DNA of 47,138 bases from DUUI01 sp964627845 (GTDB taxonomy: Bacteria; Bacillota_I; Bacilli_A; Erysipelotrichales; Erysipelotrichaceae): the NCBI GenBank assembly GCA_964627845.1, contig CAZVKL010000007.1, forward strand, positions 1 to 47,138, given 5' to 3'. The position numbers and the translations under genes were made by a program. Every line of letters starts with the position of its first letter. The stretch's first letter is position 1. This document shows positions 35,291 to 43,738 of the stretch, in pieces. The notes below the pieces were generated by a model. The model had not been told where the DNA came from, made no database searches, and saw only the letters and a program-made list of their open reading frames with translations.

Positions 35291-35303
35291 AGGCTTACTA
35301 AAA

Positions 35304-35329
35304 AAATAAACAGCAAATGCTGTTTATTT
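35304..35329 (-). terminator. Terminator after crr
   Basis: On the minus strand an 11-bp stem AAATAAACAGC/GCTGTTTATTT with a 4-base loop runs into a T-run. The crr stop codon is inside the upstream arm. Confidence 0.88.
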
Positions 35330-35818
35330 AAATTCGAAGATTCCTTCAGACTCTGTCGTTACTTCTTGATTTGCTTTTAATAAGTTAATTTCTTGACCAG
35401 AAGTAAAGATCATCGGACTTACCACTGATTTACCGTTATTCTTAATTGATTCTAAGTCCATTTCAGTAAGAATATCGCCTTGTTTAACATGATCGCCTTG
35501 TTTCACTTTAGAAGCGAATCCTTCTCCATTTAATTCAACTGTATCAATTCCTAGGTGTAGTAAAATTTCGACGCCATCCGCTGTTTTAAGACCAAATGCA
35601 TGGCCTGTTGGGAATACTAAAATTATTTCGCCACTTGCTGGAGCAACAACTTTTCCATCGGTTAATTCGATGGCGAATCCATCACCCATCATCTTTTGAG
35701 CAAAGACCTGATCAGGCACTTCGCTTAATTCAACCACTTTTCCTGTCCCAAAGGAACGATACACTTCAGGGGTTGTCGCTACTTCCGGCTCTTTCTTTTT
35801 CTTTAAAAAATCAAACAT
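35324..35818 (-). CDS. crr: Glucose-type PTS EIIA
   Basis: It passes phosphate from HPr to EIIB domains. The 164-residue protein has the phosphorylated His88 in LLHLGIDTVEL and the accessory His73 in TGHAFG, and the VAPASGEI strand. An N-terminal segment FDFLKKKK resembles the amphipathic N-terminal membrane anchor of Crr proteins. It is a separate gene and the obvious partner for MurP, which lacks EIIA; it may serve other permeases too. The ribosome site is AAAGGAAA. Confidence 0.94.
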   Translation of the reverse strand: MFDFLKKKKEPEVATTPEVYRSFGTGKVVELSEVPDQVFAQKMMGDGFAIELTDGKVVAPASGEIILVFPTGHAFGLKTADGVEILLHLGIDTVELNGEGFASKVKQGDHVKQGDILTEMDLESIKNNGKSVVSPMIFTSGQEINLLKANQEVTTESEGIFEFK

Positions 35819-35846
35819 AATTATTTCCTTTCTTTTTCTCGCTTTT

Positions 35847-35855
35847 ATTGTATCA
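35847..35855 (-). promoter_or_regulatory. Extended -10 of crr
   Basis: On the minus strand TGATACAAT is an extended -10 about 28 bases before the start codon. A -35 is not clear. The remaining bases up to the mreB terminator hold no gene. Confidence 0.5.
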
Positions 35856-35996
35856 GATTTAACTCTTCATATTGTTAAAGATACTTATAAACTTAAACTG
35901 ACCGCTTCGATAGATTAGTGCAACTCCAATCTGTTACTTATACTCTTACTCAACAACACTCTTTTTAATATCAGGTTTCATCGTTAGAAAGACCAT

Positions 35997-36021
35997 AAAA
36001 AAACTGAACCTAAGTTCAGTT
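35997..36021 (-). terminator. Terminator after mreB
   Basis: On the minus strand an 8-bp stem AACTGAAC/GTTCAGTT with a 4-base loop is followed by TTTTT. The mreB stop codon overlaps the first bases of the stem. Confidence 0.85.
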
Positions 36022-37009
36022 AATTTTCATTCTTTAAGTTTTCTAACATAATTCCTGTTCCCTCAGCCACACAAGTTAATGCGTTTTGAGCAACAAATAC
36101 AGGAATTGATAGTTCATTCATTAATAGTTGGTCTAAGCCATGAAGCAATGCCCCACCACCTGTTAAAACAATTCCACGCGTCACAATATCAGCAGAGAGT
36201 TCTGGTGGTGTCTGTTCTAAGACCGTACGACAGGCTCTTACTATTGCGGCAAGTGATTCTCTCATTGATTCTTCTGTTTCTGAAGAACGAATTGAAATGG
36301 TATGAGGAAGACCTGTTACTAAGTCTCGTCCTGAAACATCGATCATTTCATCACGGCCATCTTTCCAAACTGTACCCACTTTCATTTTGATTTCTTCTGC
36401 GGTACGATCTCCGATCAGTAATTTATACTCATCTTTCACATATTTGATAATATCCTTATCTAATGTGTCACCCGCAATTTTTAGTGAGGTACTTGTAACG
36501 ATTTCACCTAATGATAAAACAGCAACATCAGTGGTTCCACCACCAATATCTAATACCATGTTTCCACTTGGTTTAGAAATATCAAGTCCAGCTCCAACCG
36601 CTGCTACTTTTGGTTCTTCTTCAATATAGACGCGTTTCGCTCCAGCACGATATGCTGAGTCGCGAATCGCATTACGCTCAACAGAGGTAATATTACTTGG
36701 ACAACAAATAAGTATCGTAGGTCGTGAGAAAACTCCTTTTAAACGTAATTTATTAATGAAATAAGCTAACATGATTTCGGTCACTTCAAAATCAGCAATA
36801 ACACCATCTTTCAGAGGTCGAATAGCTAAGACTCTACCAGGTGTACGACCAAGCATATTCTTGGCTTCATGACCGACGGCTAATACTTTTTTTGTTTCCG
36901 CATCAAGAGCCACAACAGATGGTTCGTCAATAACAATTCCTTCGCCCTTGATATAAATAAGCATATTGGCGGTCCCTAAGTCGATCCCGACAGCTTTAGA
37001 AAATAACAT
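36020..37009 (-). CDS. mreB: Cell-shape actin MreB/Mbl
   Basis: An actin-like ATPase that positions cell-wall synthesis along the cylinder. The 329-residue protein has the phosphate-1 motif GIDLGTANMLIY, phosphate-2 DIGGGTTDVAV and the adenosine motif GGGALLHGLDQL. Sequence and the adjacent DUF1146 gene resemble the Bacillus Mbl locus rather than the mreBCD locus; no mreC or mreD follows. The ribosome site AAAGGA lies 10 bases before the start. It has its own promoter and terminator. Confidence 0.94.
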   Translation of the reverse strand: MLFSKAVGIDLGTANMLIYIKGEGIVIDEPSVVALDAETKKVLAVGHEAKNMLGRTPGRVLAIRPLKDGVIADFEVTEIMLAYFINKLRLKGVFSRPTILICCPSNITSVERNAIRDSAYRAGAKRVYIEEEPKVAAVGAGLDISKPSGNMVLDIGGGTTDVAVLSLGEIVTSTSLKIAGDTLDKDIIKYVKDEYKLLIGDRTAEEIKMKVGTVWKDGRDEMIDVSGRDLVTGLPHTISIRSSETEESMRESLAAIVRACRTVLEQTPPELSADIVTRGIVLTGGGALLHGLDQLLMNELSIPVFVAQNALTCVAEGTGIMLENLKNEN

Positions 37010-37039
37010 ATTTTTCGATTCCTTTCAACGTGCCCAGTA

Positions 37040-37067
37040 ATTATATCAGAAGCACTTCTGAGTTAAA
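37040..37067 (-). promoter_or_regulatory. mreB promoter with palindromic spacer
   Basis: On the minus strand TTTAAC (37062-37067) and TATAAT (37040-37045) are spaced by 16 bases. The spacer itself is TCAGAAGCACTTCTGA, a 7-2-7 inverted repeat. TGA before the -10 adds an extended element. The repeat is a candidate operator that would block RNA polymerase; no regulator can be named. Confidence 0.65.
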
Positions 37068-37087
37068 AGAGAACTCAACTCTTTTAA
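37063..37087 (-). terminator. Possible terminator before mreB
   Basis: TTAAAAGAG and CTCTTTTAA form a 9-bp stem with a 7-base loop, 14 bases after the DUF1146 stop. The stem's own T-rich arm is the only T-run, so strength is doubtful. It overlaps the mreB -35. Confidence 0.45.
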
Positions 37088-37100
37088 GTTGACTAACCGA

Positions 37101-37298
37101 TTAAATAAACAGTCTTAGACTAAATACAAACTGTAAGATTAAATAGGATAGACCCATCGCTAAAAGAACACAGAGTACTTGTGCCTCGAGCACTTTCCCC
37201 TTTCTTAGAAAGCGTTCAAAATCAACCGCTAGTAACGCCCAATAACAGGCAACAAACGACAACAAAATAAGGGTTAACCGAATGATCTCATTGCTCAT
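37101..37298 (-). CDS. DUF1146 (YwzB-like) membrane protein
   Basis: A 65-residue protein with two membrane helices (about 5-24 and 40-60) joined by a charged loop VDFERFLRKGK, which is the hallmark of DUF1146. The function is unknown; in Bacilli it is often found near cell-wall and ATP synthase genes. It overlaps the end of pncA by 4 bases and lies upstream of mreB. Confidence 0.85.
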   Translation of the reverse strand: MSNEIIRLTLILLSFVACYWALLAVDFERFLRKGKVLEAQVLCVLLAMGLSYLILQFVFSLRLFI

Positions 37299-37849
37299 AC
37301 AAACTGCACCCCAAGTTCCTTATAGGTTCTAATTGCTTTTTCATGAGTTTGAGGATCAACATAACCCAATCCATCTTTAAGGACACTCACTTTAATGTCT
37401 CTTTTACGAAGTTCTTTAATGGTCTCTAAAACACAGTATTCACTGGCTATCCCAGCAATCAGTACTTCATTCTCTAACAATTCATGTAAACGATCTTGGT
37501 CGCTATTCTCTGCAAAGAACGCTGAATATTCTTCAACTTCATCATCTTGTCCCTTTAAGAAACGATTCTTTTCGTTAGGAAGATGATTTTCATGTTTCAA
37601 CTTTTCTTCAAATTGTTTCGATAAGGCAGCCCCCATTGTGTTTTTTACACAGTGGACTGGCCAAATTCCCCCATTCTTTTTAAATGATTGGTTAGTGGGG
37701 CTATGCCAATCTTGAGAATAAAAGACAGTTACTTCCGGATTATCATTTAAATAGTCGATGATTCTTGAGACGGCTTGATCCGCATTATGACAAGCAAGAG
37801 AGCCGCTTATAAAATCATTCTGGCAATCTATGATGATGAATTGTTTCAT
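37295..37849 (-). CDS. pncA: Nicotinamidase
   Basis: It hydrolyses nicotinamide to nicotinate for NAD salvage. From the chosen start it has 184 residues of the isochorismatase-like fold. The Asp of IDCQNDF (about residue 8), the Lys of RFLKGQD and the Cys of SEYCV form the catalytic triad; DWHSP and WPVHC supply metal ligands. The start at 37849 has AAAGGA 8 bases upstream; the ATG three codons earlier is too close to that site. It overlaps the 3' end of the sensor kinase gene by 35 bases. Confidence 0.9.
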   Translation of the reverse strand: MKQFIIIDCQNDFISGSLACHNADQAVSRIIDYLNDNPEVTVFYSQDWHSPTNQSFKKNGGIWPVHCVKNTMGAALSKQFEEKLKHENHLPNEKNRFLKGQDDEVEEYSAFFAENSDQDRLHELLENEVLIAGIASEYCVLETIKELRKRDIKVSVLKDGLGYVDPQTHEKAIRTYKELGVQFV

Positions 37850-38828
37850 TTTCCTCATCCTTTCTAGGTTTTCGATAAAACTCTATTTTAAAACGTGTGA
37901 ATTGTCCCTCTTGAGATTCAACGCTAATTTGACCTTGTTGTTGGTTAATAATTCTCTGTGTCAGACTCAAACCAATCCCGACTGAATCACTTGATGCGTT
38001 TTGTCCACGATAGAATCGTTCAAAGATATGGTCAATATCCTCTACATTAATTCCTTTACCATTATCTTCTATAATAATCCGCCAATATAATTGACTAATT
38101 TCTGATTGGATTAAAATGCGTTGGTTCTCTTTAGAATGTTCAACCGCATTCTTCACCAAATTACTGAGTGCTTCAACCGTCCAATCCACATCAATGTACA
38201 CTTGTTGATTACTTGTGCTTAGATGCAAATCAATTTCTTTAAGTTCCATCATCACTTCAAATGGTTCAATGACTAAATCCAACAATTCAGCATCACTAAT
38301 CCAAGTCGGTTTGTATTTAATAACATTCGCCTCTAATTTGGATAGGGTCATTAAATTAGCAATCAACAATTTCAAACGGTCCAACTGTTTTTGAATCGAT
38401 TCAATAAATTCTTGTTGTTTGGCTTTAGGTAACTCTCCGTCTAACATTAAGTCAGTCATCAGCATCATAGACGTTAACGGCGTTTTAATTTGATGAGCAA
38501 TATCATTGAGTGAATCCTGGACAAAAGTTTGTTTCTCAACCAATAAATCATTTTGATGAGACAAGGTGACACTTAATTTGTATAACTCTGCCTGTAACAC
38601 CGACAACTCCCCTTCTTGATAGGTATCAACCTGAACATCATGGATCCCACGATTAAGTGAGCTTAAATAATTATTGAGTTGATTGACTTTAGACGCTCGA
38701 TTCATCCGCTCAATTAAATAGTAGACCACATTCACCAGAAAAACTAGAAGCCCACTTACCATTGGATGAACCTCTATAAAAACAAAGCATATTAATAGAA
38801 TAATATTTGTTAATAGCCACTTAATCAT
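37815..38828 (-). CDS. Intramembrane-type sensor histidine kinase
   Basis: A 337-residue kinase. Two membrane helices (about 4-20 and 24-40) are separated by only a few residues, so there is almost no external domain. A coiled linker, the phosphorylated His in DIAHQIKTPLTS, and the ATP motifs NLVKNAVEHS, DNGKGI and GIGLSL follow. Kinases of this form (BceS-like) usually sense through a partner ABC transporter, and one is encoded just upstream in the same operon. The gene overlaps the response regulator by 4 bases. Confidence 0.9.
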   Translation of the reverse strand: MIKWLLTNIILLICFVFIEVHPMVSGLLVFLVNVVYYLIERMNRASKVNQLNNYLSSLNRGIHDVQVDTYQEGELSVLQAELYKLSVTLSHQNDLLVEKQTFVQDSLNDIAHQIKTPLTSMMLMTDLMLDGELPKAKQQEFIESIQKQLDRLKLLIANLMTLSKLEANVIKYKPTWISDAELLDLVIEPFEVMMELKEIDLHLSTSNQQVYIDVDWTVEALSNLVKNAVEHSKENQRILIQSEISQLYWRIIIEDNGKGINVEDIDHIFERFYRGQNASSDSVGIGLSLTQRIINQQQGQISVESQEGQFTRFKIEFYRKPRKDEENETIHHHRLPE

Positions 38829-39502
38829 TTATTTATCAGTCGATATCCTTTCCGACGGACCGTCTCAATATAGACTGGATTTGATGGATCATCTTCAATC
38901 TTTTCTCTAAGACGCTTGAGATAGACTGATAAGGTATTATCACTCACATACTCACTACCAAATTCAAATAACGAACGGACCAGTTCTGCACGCGACACAA
39001 TTTCATTCGTGTTTTGAGCCAATATCAAAAGAAGACGGTATTCAATAACGGTTAAGACAATTTCTTTGTCATTCTTGTGGACCGTCGCATTCTGTAGGTT
39101 TATCTCTAAGTCTTTGATTTTAATAATTTTTAATTGGTTTCCTTCATAACGTCTTAAAACTGCTTTAACTCGTCCCAACAATTCTCTAAGTCTAAATGGT
39201 TTAGTAATATAATCATCGGCACCAAGTTCTAAACCAATCACAATATTATTCTCTGTTTCTGAAGCCGTTAGAAAGATTATTGGGATGTTTGATGTTTGTC
39301 TGATTTCTTGACAAAAATCGAGCCCATTGCCATCTGGAAGATTGATATCTAAAATAAGCAGGTTGAAGTCATGTTGATTAAAAAGTTCATGAGCCTCTTT
39401 TATGGTGTTTGCGACATCAACCGTATAATTCTGTTGTTCTAAAGCATATTTTAATCCAGAGACGATGGTTAAATCATCTTCAACTAGTAATAAGCGTGTC
39501 AT
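38825..39502 (-). CDS. OmpR-family response regulator
   Basis: A 225-residue regulator with an N-terminal receiver domain (phosphorylated Asp52 in LILDINLPDG, Lys in YITKPF) and a C-terminal winged helix with the RRKGYRL ending. The ribosome site AGGAGG is strong. A TATAAT about 30 bases before the start could be a separate promoter for regulator and kinase, but no -35 fits. Targets may include the transporter genes upstream. Confidence 0.94.
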   Translation of the reverse strand: MTRLLLVEDDLTIVSGLKYALEQQNYTVDVANTIKEAHELFNQHDFNLLILDINLPDGNGLDFCQEIRQTSNIPIIFLTASETENNIVIGLELGADDYITKPFRLRELLGRVKAVLRRYEGNQLKIIKIKDLEINLQNATVHKNDKEIVLTVIEYRLLLILAQNTNEIVSRAELVRSLFEFGSEYVSDNTLSVYLKRLREKIEDDPSNPVYIETVRRKGYRLINK

Positions 39503-39532
39503 GTTTTTGCCTCCTGACTCTATTATACTAAA

Positions 39533-42058
39533 TTAATCCTTGGTTAATTGACTGACATTGTGGTTTTTTATCGTCAAAACAGAAATCAATAAAGCGACCA
39601 CAATCACAACAACAATCAAAAAGACACAAATAAAGGTAATAATCAATAACTGAAATAAGAACGATGGACTACTTAAATCTAAGAGATAAATAATCAGATT
39701 AGATAGTAACAACGATGTGGGTAAACCAATCAAAAAGGCTAAGCCTCCAAACAGACTGATTTCCAGACCAATCATTTTCAAATAGGAATCCATTGTCATC
39801 CCATTTGAAATTAATACTGAAAACTCTTTAGAGCGAAGTGATAAGTTATGATTAATCGCATTCACAACATTACTTAAGGCGATAACAATGACTAAACCAA
39901 CTAATGACAGGGACATTAAACCAAAGAATTGAACAACTTGGTTCTCTAAGAGTCTTAAGCGTTTCACATTTTCAATTCGGTCTAAGTCTTCCAAACCATG
40001 ACGACTAAGAGTTTGTCTAAAGAGTGACTCTGTTTCATTCGCATTCTCTCCATTAACAAAGATCTGATTAACTAGACCCACATTATAACCAGCGTTCTCT
40101 TTTAAATAAGTCGTAAAAGGGGTACTTAAGTAATCAAAGAAGGTACGCGAGAAATAGATGGTTGGATCTGGTTCATCAGCAACATTAAGATAATGGTATC
40201 GATCAGAACTTAAATCTAAAATTAACGCTTGTTGGTTTAACTCAAAATCAATCACATGATTTTCATTAAAAAGATGGTTATTAATCGTTCTTAATTCATT
40301 GTTCTCATCCAAATACTCACTTTGAAAATGGTCGATGAACAAACCATGCGCCATACAATCAAAATCAGGATATTCCGTTTGAAGAACATTTAAACAATAA
40401 TCATCATCGACAATATTGATCACTAAGTACACATCATTCGATGGATTCATGGCAACTACTTCTGGATTGAGATCCGCTGTCTCAACATTAATCACCAAGT
40501 TAAATTGTTGCCAGAGCCCCGCTTGAGTAAAGGCTTGATTCTCTTTTAATTCATCAATCAAGTTTATTATTTGTCCATCTTGAAGTTCTCCACGAAAAAA
40601 CTCATAAACAACATCCCGCCTTGAGCGCGAATCACTTTGTTGTTGAGAGCCCACTAACGCAACCGATGTCCCAATCAGAATAATGCTTACAACCAGTGAC
40701 ATGATTAAGGTCCGATAATAACTTCGATTCTTTTTATAATTGATAAACGCTAATTTTGATTCAATCGATTTAAACCATGTCGGAATTCTTAATAACGATT
40801 GTTTCTCTCGTTTTAAATCATAATATTTAATCGACTCAATAGAGCTTAAGTTAGAAATTCGATAGGTCGTAAAGAACGCGGTAAAAAGAATGGCCCCTAG
40901 TGATAACAATACAATGATCAGAATTAAACTTGGGTAAAGATAGATGACCACTTTATCAAAGAAAATATATTCTCCAATTGGTACTCTAAACAACAAGAGT
41001 AAAATTGAAGTAACGCTATAACCCGCTAATAATCCTATCGGGATACTGGCGATTCCTAACATCAACGCTTGAAATATAAGGATCCATTGTTTTTGACTGT
41101 TCGTTGCCCCTACCCCATCTAACAACCCTAATTGAGTCATCATATGACGATTGTTTATGGAGAATGCGTTCCAGATTACTAAAACTGCCGCTAAACCAAT
41201 GAGGATCGTAATAAGAAATCCACCCAAAAACATTAAGTAAAGCGGTGATTGAGTAATCGATTCAATTCCTAAATAATGAGTTTCTAGTAAATTGGTCTGA
41301 ACGTATTCTATGTCACTATTGTTTAAAAAACGAGTTAGCGACTGATATGATTTCGGGGTAATATCATTTAATTCCATTAACACAATATTCTGTTTTAAAG
41401 GTTGGTTGGACTGATAAACTAAATTCGTAAATCCAGCTTCGCTAAAACTCTCAACAGAAGCGGGTAGGATATCCATAAAACCGACAATCCGATATGTTTG
41501 ATCAAAACTTGGTAAGAACTGTTCAAACTCAGCTTGATATTGTCGATCCATTATCTCATTACTGTTTATAACACGCTTCCCAATTTCTAAAGTAATTGTA
41601 TCCCCAATTTGAAAGTCTAAGTTGGTGTAATACAGCACGTTCTCATTTAACACAATTTCATTTTCGTTTAGTGGATACCGTCCATAAGATAAATCAAGTC
41701 CATGTTGTTGAAACAAATCATCTTGTCCAACTAATAGTTTTAAGTAAGGTCGTTGGGCGTTCAATAATTCATAATCTTTAATTTTTGCGTAAGAAAAAAC
41801 ATCAATAATTTCGACCGATTCAATCTCGCTCAATTGATTTAATTGTTGTATCTGATTCTCAGACAAATTATAACCCACAAAATGACTAGGACCTTCAAGA
41901 TTTCGAATTGAATTTTGAATACTCTTAACATAACTGGAGATCATTGTTCCAATTCCGGTCATTAATGCCACCGCAATAAAAATAGACAACGCCGTTGGGA
42001 TAGACCATTTTAAATGTTGCGCTAAATTTTTATAAGCGATTTTCAGTAAGGTTTTCAT
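39533..42058 (-). CDS. Large FtsX-like ABC transporter permease
   Basis: An 841-residue permease. One helix near 16-37 is followed by an external domain of about 220 residues, then three helices (about 270-400) of an FtsX domain. This layout is repeated: a helix near 445-468, another external domain of about 220 residues, then three C-terminal helices. Eight helices and two large external domains differ from the ten-helix, single-domain BceB type. Substrates of such permeases include peptides and lipids; here it is unknown. It overlaps the ATPase gene by 4 bases. Confidence 0.88.
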   Translation of the reverse strand: MKTLLKIAYKNLAQHLKWSIPTALSIFIAVALMTGIGTMISSYVKSIQNSIRNLEGPSHFVGYNLSENQIQQLNQLSEIESVEIIDVFSYAKIKDYELLNAQRPYLKLLVGQDDLFQQHGLDLSYGRYPLNENEIVLNENVLYYTNLDFQIGDTITLEIGKRVINSNEIMDRQYQAEFEQFLPSFDQTYRIVGFMDILPASVESFSEAGFTNLVYQSNQPLKQNIVLMELNDITPKSYQSLTRFLNNSDIEYVQTNLLETHYLGIESITQSPLYLMFLGGFLITILIGLAAVLVIWNAFSINNRHMMTQLGLLDGVGATNSQKQWILIFQALMLGIASIPIGLLAGYSVTSILLLLFRVPIGEYIFFDKVVIYLYPSLILIIVLLSLGAILFTAFFTTYRISNLSSIESIKYYDLKREKQSLLRIPTWFKSIESKLAFINYKKNRSYYRTLIMSLVVSIILIGTSVALVGSQQQSDSRSRRDVVYEFFRGELQDGQIINLIDELKENQAFTQAGLWQQFNLVINVETADLNPEVVAMNPSNDVYLVINIVDDDYCLNVLQTEYPDFDCMAHGLFIDHFQSEYLDENNELRTINNHLFNENHVIDFELNQQALILDLSSDRYHYLNVADEPDPTIYFSRTFFDYLSTPFTTYLKENAGYNVGLVNQIFVNGENANETESLFRQTLSRHGLEDLDRIENVKRLRLLENQVVQFFGLMSLSLVGLVIVIALSNVVNAINHNLSLRSKEFSVLISNGMTMDSYLKMIGLEISLFGGLAFLIGLPTSLLLSNLIIYLLDLSSPSFLFQLLIITFICVFLIVVVIVVALLISVLTIKNHNVSQLTKD

Positions 42059-42735
42059 CGTATGATTGTATCCCCAACAATTCTTCCATCTTCAATTTGA
42101 ATTAAACGATTCGCCTTGAGGGCAATATCCATATTATGGGTAATCAATAAAATTGTTTGGCGGTGTTCTTTATTGGATTTGATTAATAAGTCAATTAAGT
42201 TATCTGAATTTCGTGAATCAAGATTTCCAGTTGGTTCATCGGCCAACAAGATCGATGGTTGAGACATCAGAGCGCGACCAATCGATACCCGTTGTTGTTG
42301 TCCACCCGATAATTGACTCGGTAAAAAATGTCGACGATCGACTAAATTAATCCGTTCTAAGATATAGTCAATGTCTTGTTTTGAAACATCTCGTCCATCC
42401 AATTCGAGTGGAAGCGTTATATTATCTTCGACTGATAAGACTGGAATTAAATTATAAAACTGATAAATGAGCCCTATTTGTCGTCGTCTAAAAATTGCGA
42501 GTTGTTTATGGCTAAGTTGACTGACATCCACATTATTAATAATGACTTTCCCAGAGGTTGGTGATTCAACACAACCTAGGATATGCATCAAGGTCGATTT
42601 CCCTGAACCACTGGGTCCAACAATAGAGATGAACTCTCCTTTTTCAACACTAAAAGAGACATCGTCTAGAGCCAATACCTCTGTTTCTTGGGATCCATAT
42701 ATTTTTGAAACACGGTTAACTTCAAGAATTTTCAT
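42055..42735 (-). CDS. ABC transporter ATPase, LolD/MacB-type
   Basis: A 226-residue ATPase with Walker A GPSGSGKST, signature LSGGQQQRVSIGRAL and Walker B ILLADEPTGNLD. It powers the adjacent FtsX-like permease. The second ATG (42735) is preferred because AAAAGAG stands about 6 bases upstream; the first ATG at 42741 directly abuts that site. An AGACAT/ATGTCT inverted repeat surrounds the ribosome site and could form a hairpin. It is the first gene of the ATPase-permease-regulator-kinase-pncA run. Confidence 0.93.
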   Translation of the reverse strand: MKILEVNRVSKIYGSQETEVLALDDVSFSVEKGEFISIVGPSGSGKSTLMHILGCVESPTSGKVIINNVDVSQLSHKQLAIFRRRQIGLIYQFYNLIPVLSVEDNITLPLELDGRDVSKQDIDYILERINLVDRRHFLPSQLSGGQQQRVSIGRALMSQPSILLADEPTGNLDSRNSDNLIDLLIKSNKEHRQTILLITHNMDIALKANRLIQIEDGRIVGDTIIR

Positions 42736-42812
42736 AGACATCTCTTTTCTAATGTCTACATAATATCAGAAAAAAAGAAGGAGGTCATCGGACTCTAAGG
42801 GTCAAAAAACAA

Positions 42813-42849
42813 AAGCCAATAAATCTGAGTTCAGATCGGTTGGCTTTTT
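42813..42849. terminator. Second copy of the nested hairpin
   Basis: AAGCCAA/TTGGCTT (7 bp) encloses ATCTG-N4-CAGAT. T-runs follow on both strands, so it can act in either direction. The design matches the LEA-gene terminator at 908-941. No gene is seen that would need it: the ABC ATPase starts on one side and the TraX gene on the other. The stretch 42850-43030 holds no convincing gene. Confidence 0.6.
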
Positions 42850-43030
42850 CCTATGTTGTAACTGATTAAGCATTCGTGATCTTCAGCTTCGTCAGTTTCC
42901 TGTTTTGTCTTGTGGACTTTCCCCAGCAGAATAAAGATTACGTCATCATCAGAAACTTTTATTTGTCGTTATTTCTTATTCAATGTCTATCCCATGATTT
43001 TTAACACAATAAGTTCACGAGTGGAGTATA

Positions 43031-43738
43031 ATGAAGTTAATGAATAAGCGATTAACTGGGGCACATCTAAAATGGATTGCGTTAATTACCATGCTAATTG
43101 ACCACATTGGGGCAGTCCTTATTTTAGAACAGCTAACCAACTTAAATATTAACCCTTACCAATCAATGTTAACCAACCCTTGGATTTTTAGTTATTGGCT
43201 CAGCCGATTAATTGGACGCTTCGCATTTCCAATCTTTTCATTTTTATTAGTCGAAGGATTTATTCATACCCGCAATCGACTTAAATATGGAACCTCCCTC
43301 TTTATTTTCTTTTTACTAAGTGAAGTTCCTTTTGATCTTGCGGTCAGTCAACAAATACTCGAGTTTAACTCACAGAATATTTTCTTAACCTTACTTTTAG
43401 GTTTCTTGTTGATGCAAACAATTGAGAAAACAAAAGAATTAAATCCAATCCTACCCTTTTTATGGTTAATAGGTTTTGGTCTAATTAATCAACTCCTAAG
43501 GGGAGACTACCAAAGCTATGGCATCATTCTTATTTTTCTACTTTATTATTTCAGAGATGACATTGCTATTCGGAATCTTTCATTAGTCCTCATGGGTCTG
43601 TATCAGATGAGTGCTTTTTTAAGTGTTATCCCCATTCACTTCTACAATGGAAAAAGAGGTAAACAACCGAAATATTTCTTTTACCTCTTCTATCCAATTC
43701 ATTTATTTTTACTTGCTTATTTAACTAAGTTTATTTAG
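43031..43738 (+). CDS. TraX-family membrane protein
   Basis: A 235-residue protein with about eight hydrophobic segments. The N terminus LKWIALITMLIDHIGAV is the TraX-family signature; conjugative TraX acetylates pilin, but chromosomal members are widespread and their substrates unknown. They belong to a broader group of membrane acyltransferases. The ribosome site is TGGAG. Its stop codon lies within the convergent upp gene (8-base overlap). Confidence 0.85.
   Translation: MKLMNKRLTGAHLKWIALITMLIDHIGAVLILEQLTNLNINPYQSMLTNPWIFSYWLSRLIGRFAFPIFSFLLVEGFIHTRNRLKYGTSLFIFFLLSEVPFDLAVSQQILEFNSQNIFLTLLLGFLLMQTIEKTKELNPILPFLWLIGFGLINQLLRGDYQSYGIILIFLLYYFRDDIAIRNLSLVLMGLYQMSAFLSVIPIHFYNGKRGKQPKYFFYLFYPIHLFLLAYLTKFI

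Noticed and set aside
42813..42849. Resemblance of one hairpin arm to a conserved rRNA segment
   Set aside because: The match (around TGAACTCAGAT) is short and absent from the first copy of the hairpin; no rRNA context exists.
42855..42985. Minus-strand open stretch of about 50 codons before the second nested hairpin
   Set aside because: It has no ATG, GTG or TTG start with a ribosome site and an upstream in-frame stop; coding is not supported.
43031..43738. TraX-family gene as a sign of a conjugative element
   Set aside because: No other transfer genes are nearby and chromosomal TraX-like proteins are common; base use matches the neighbours.
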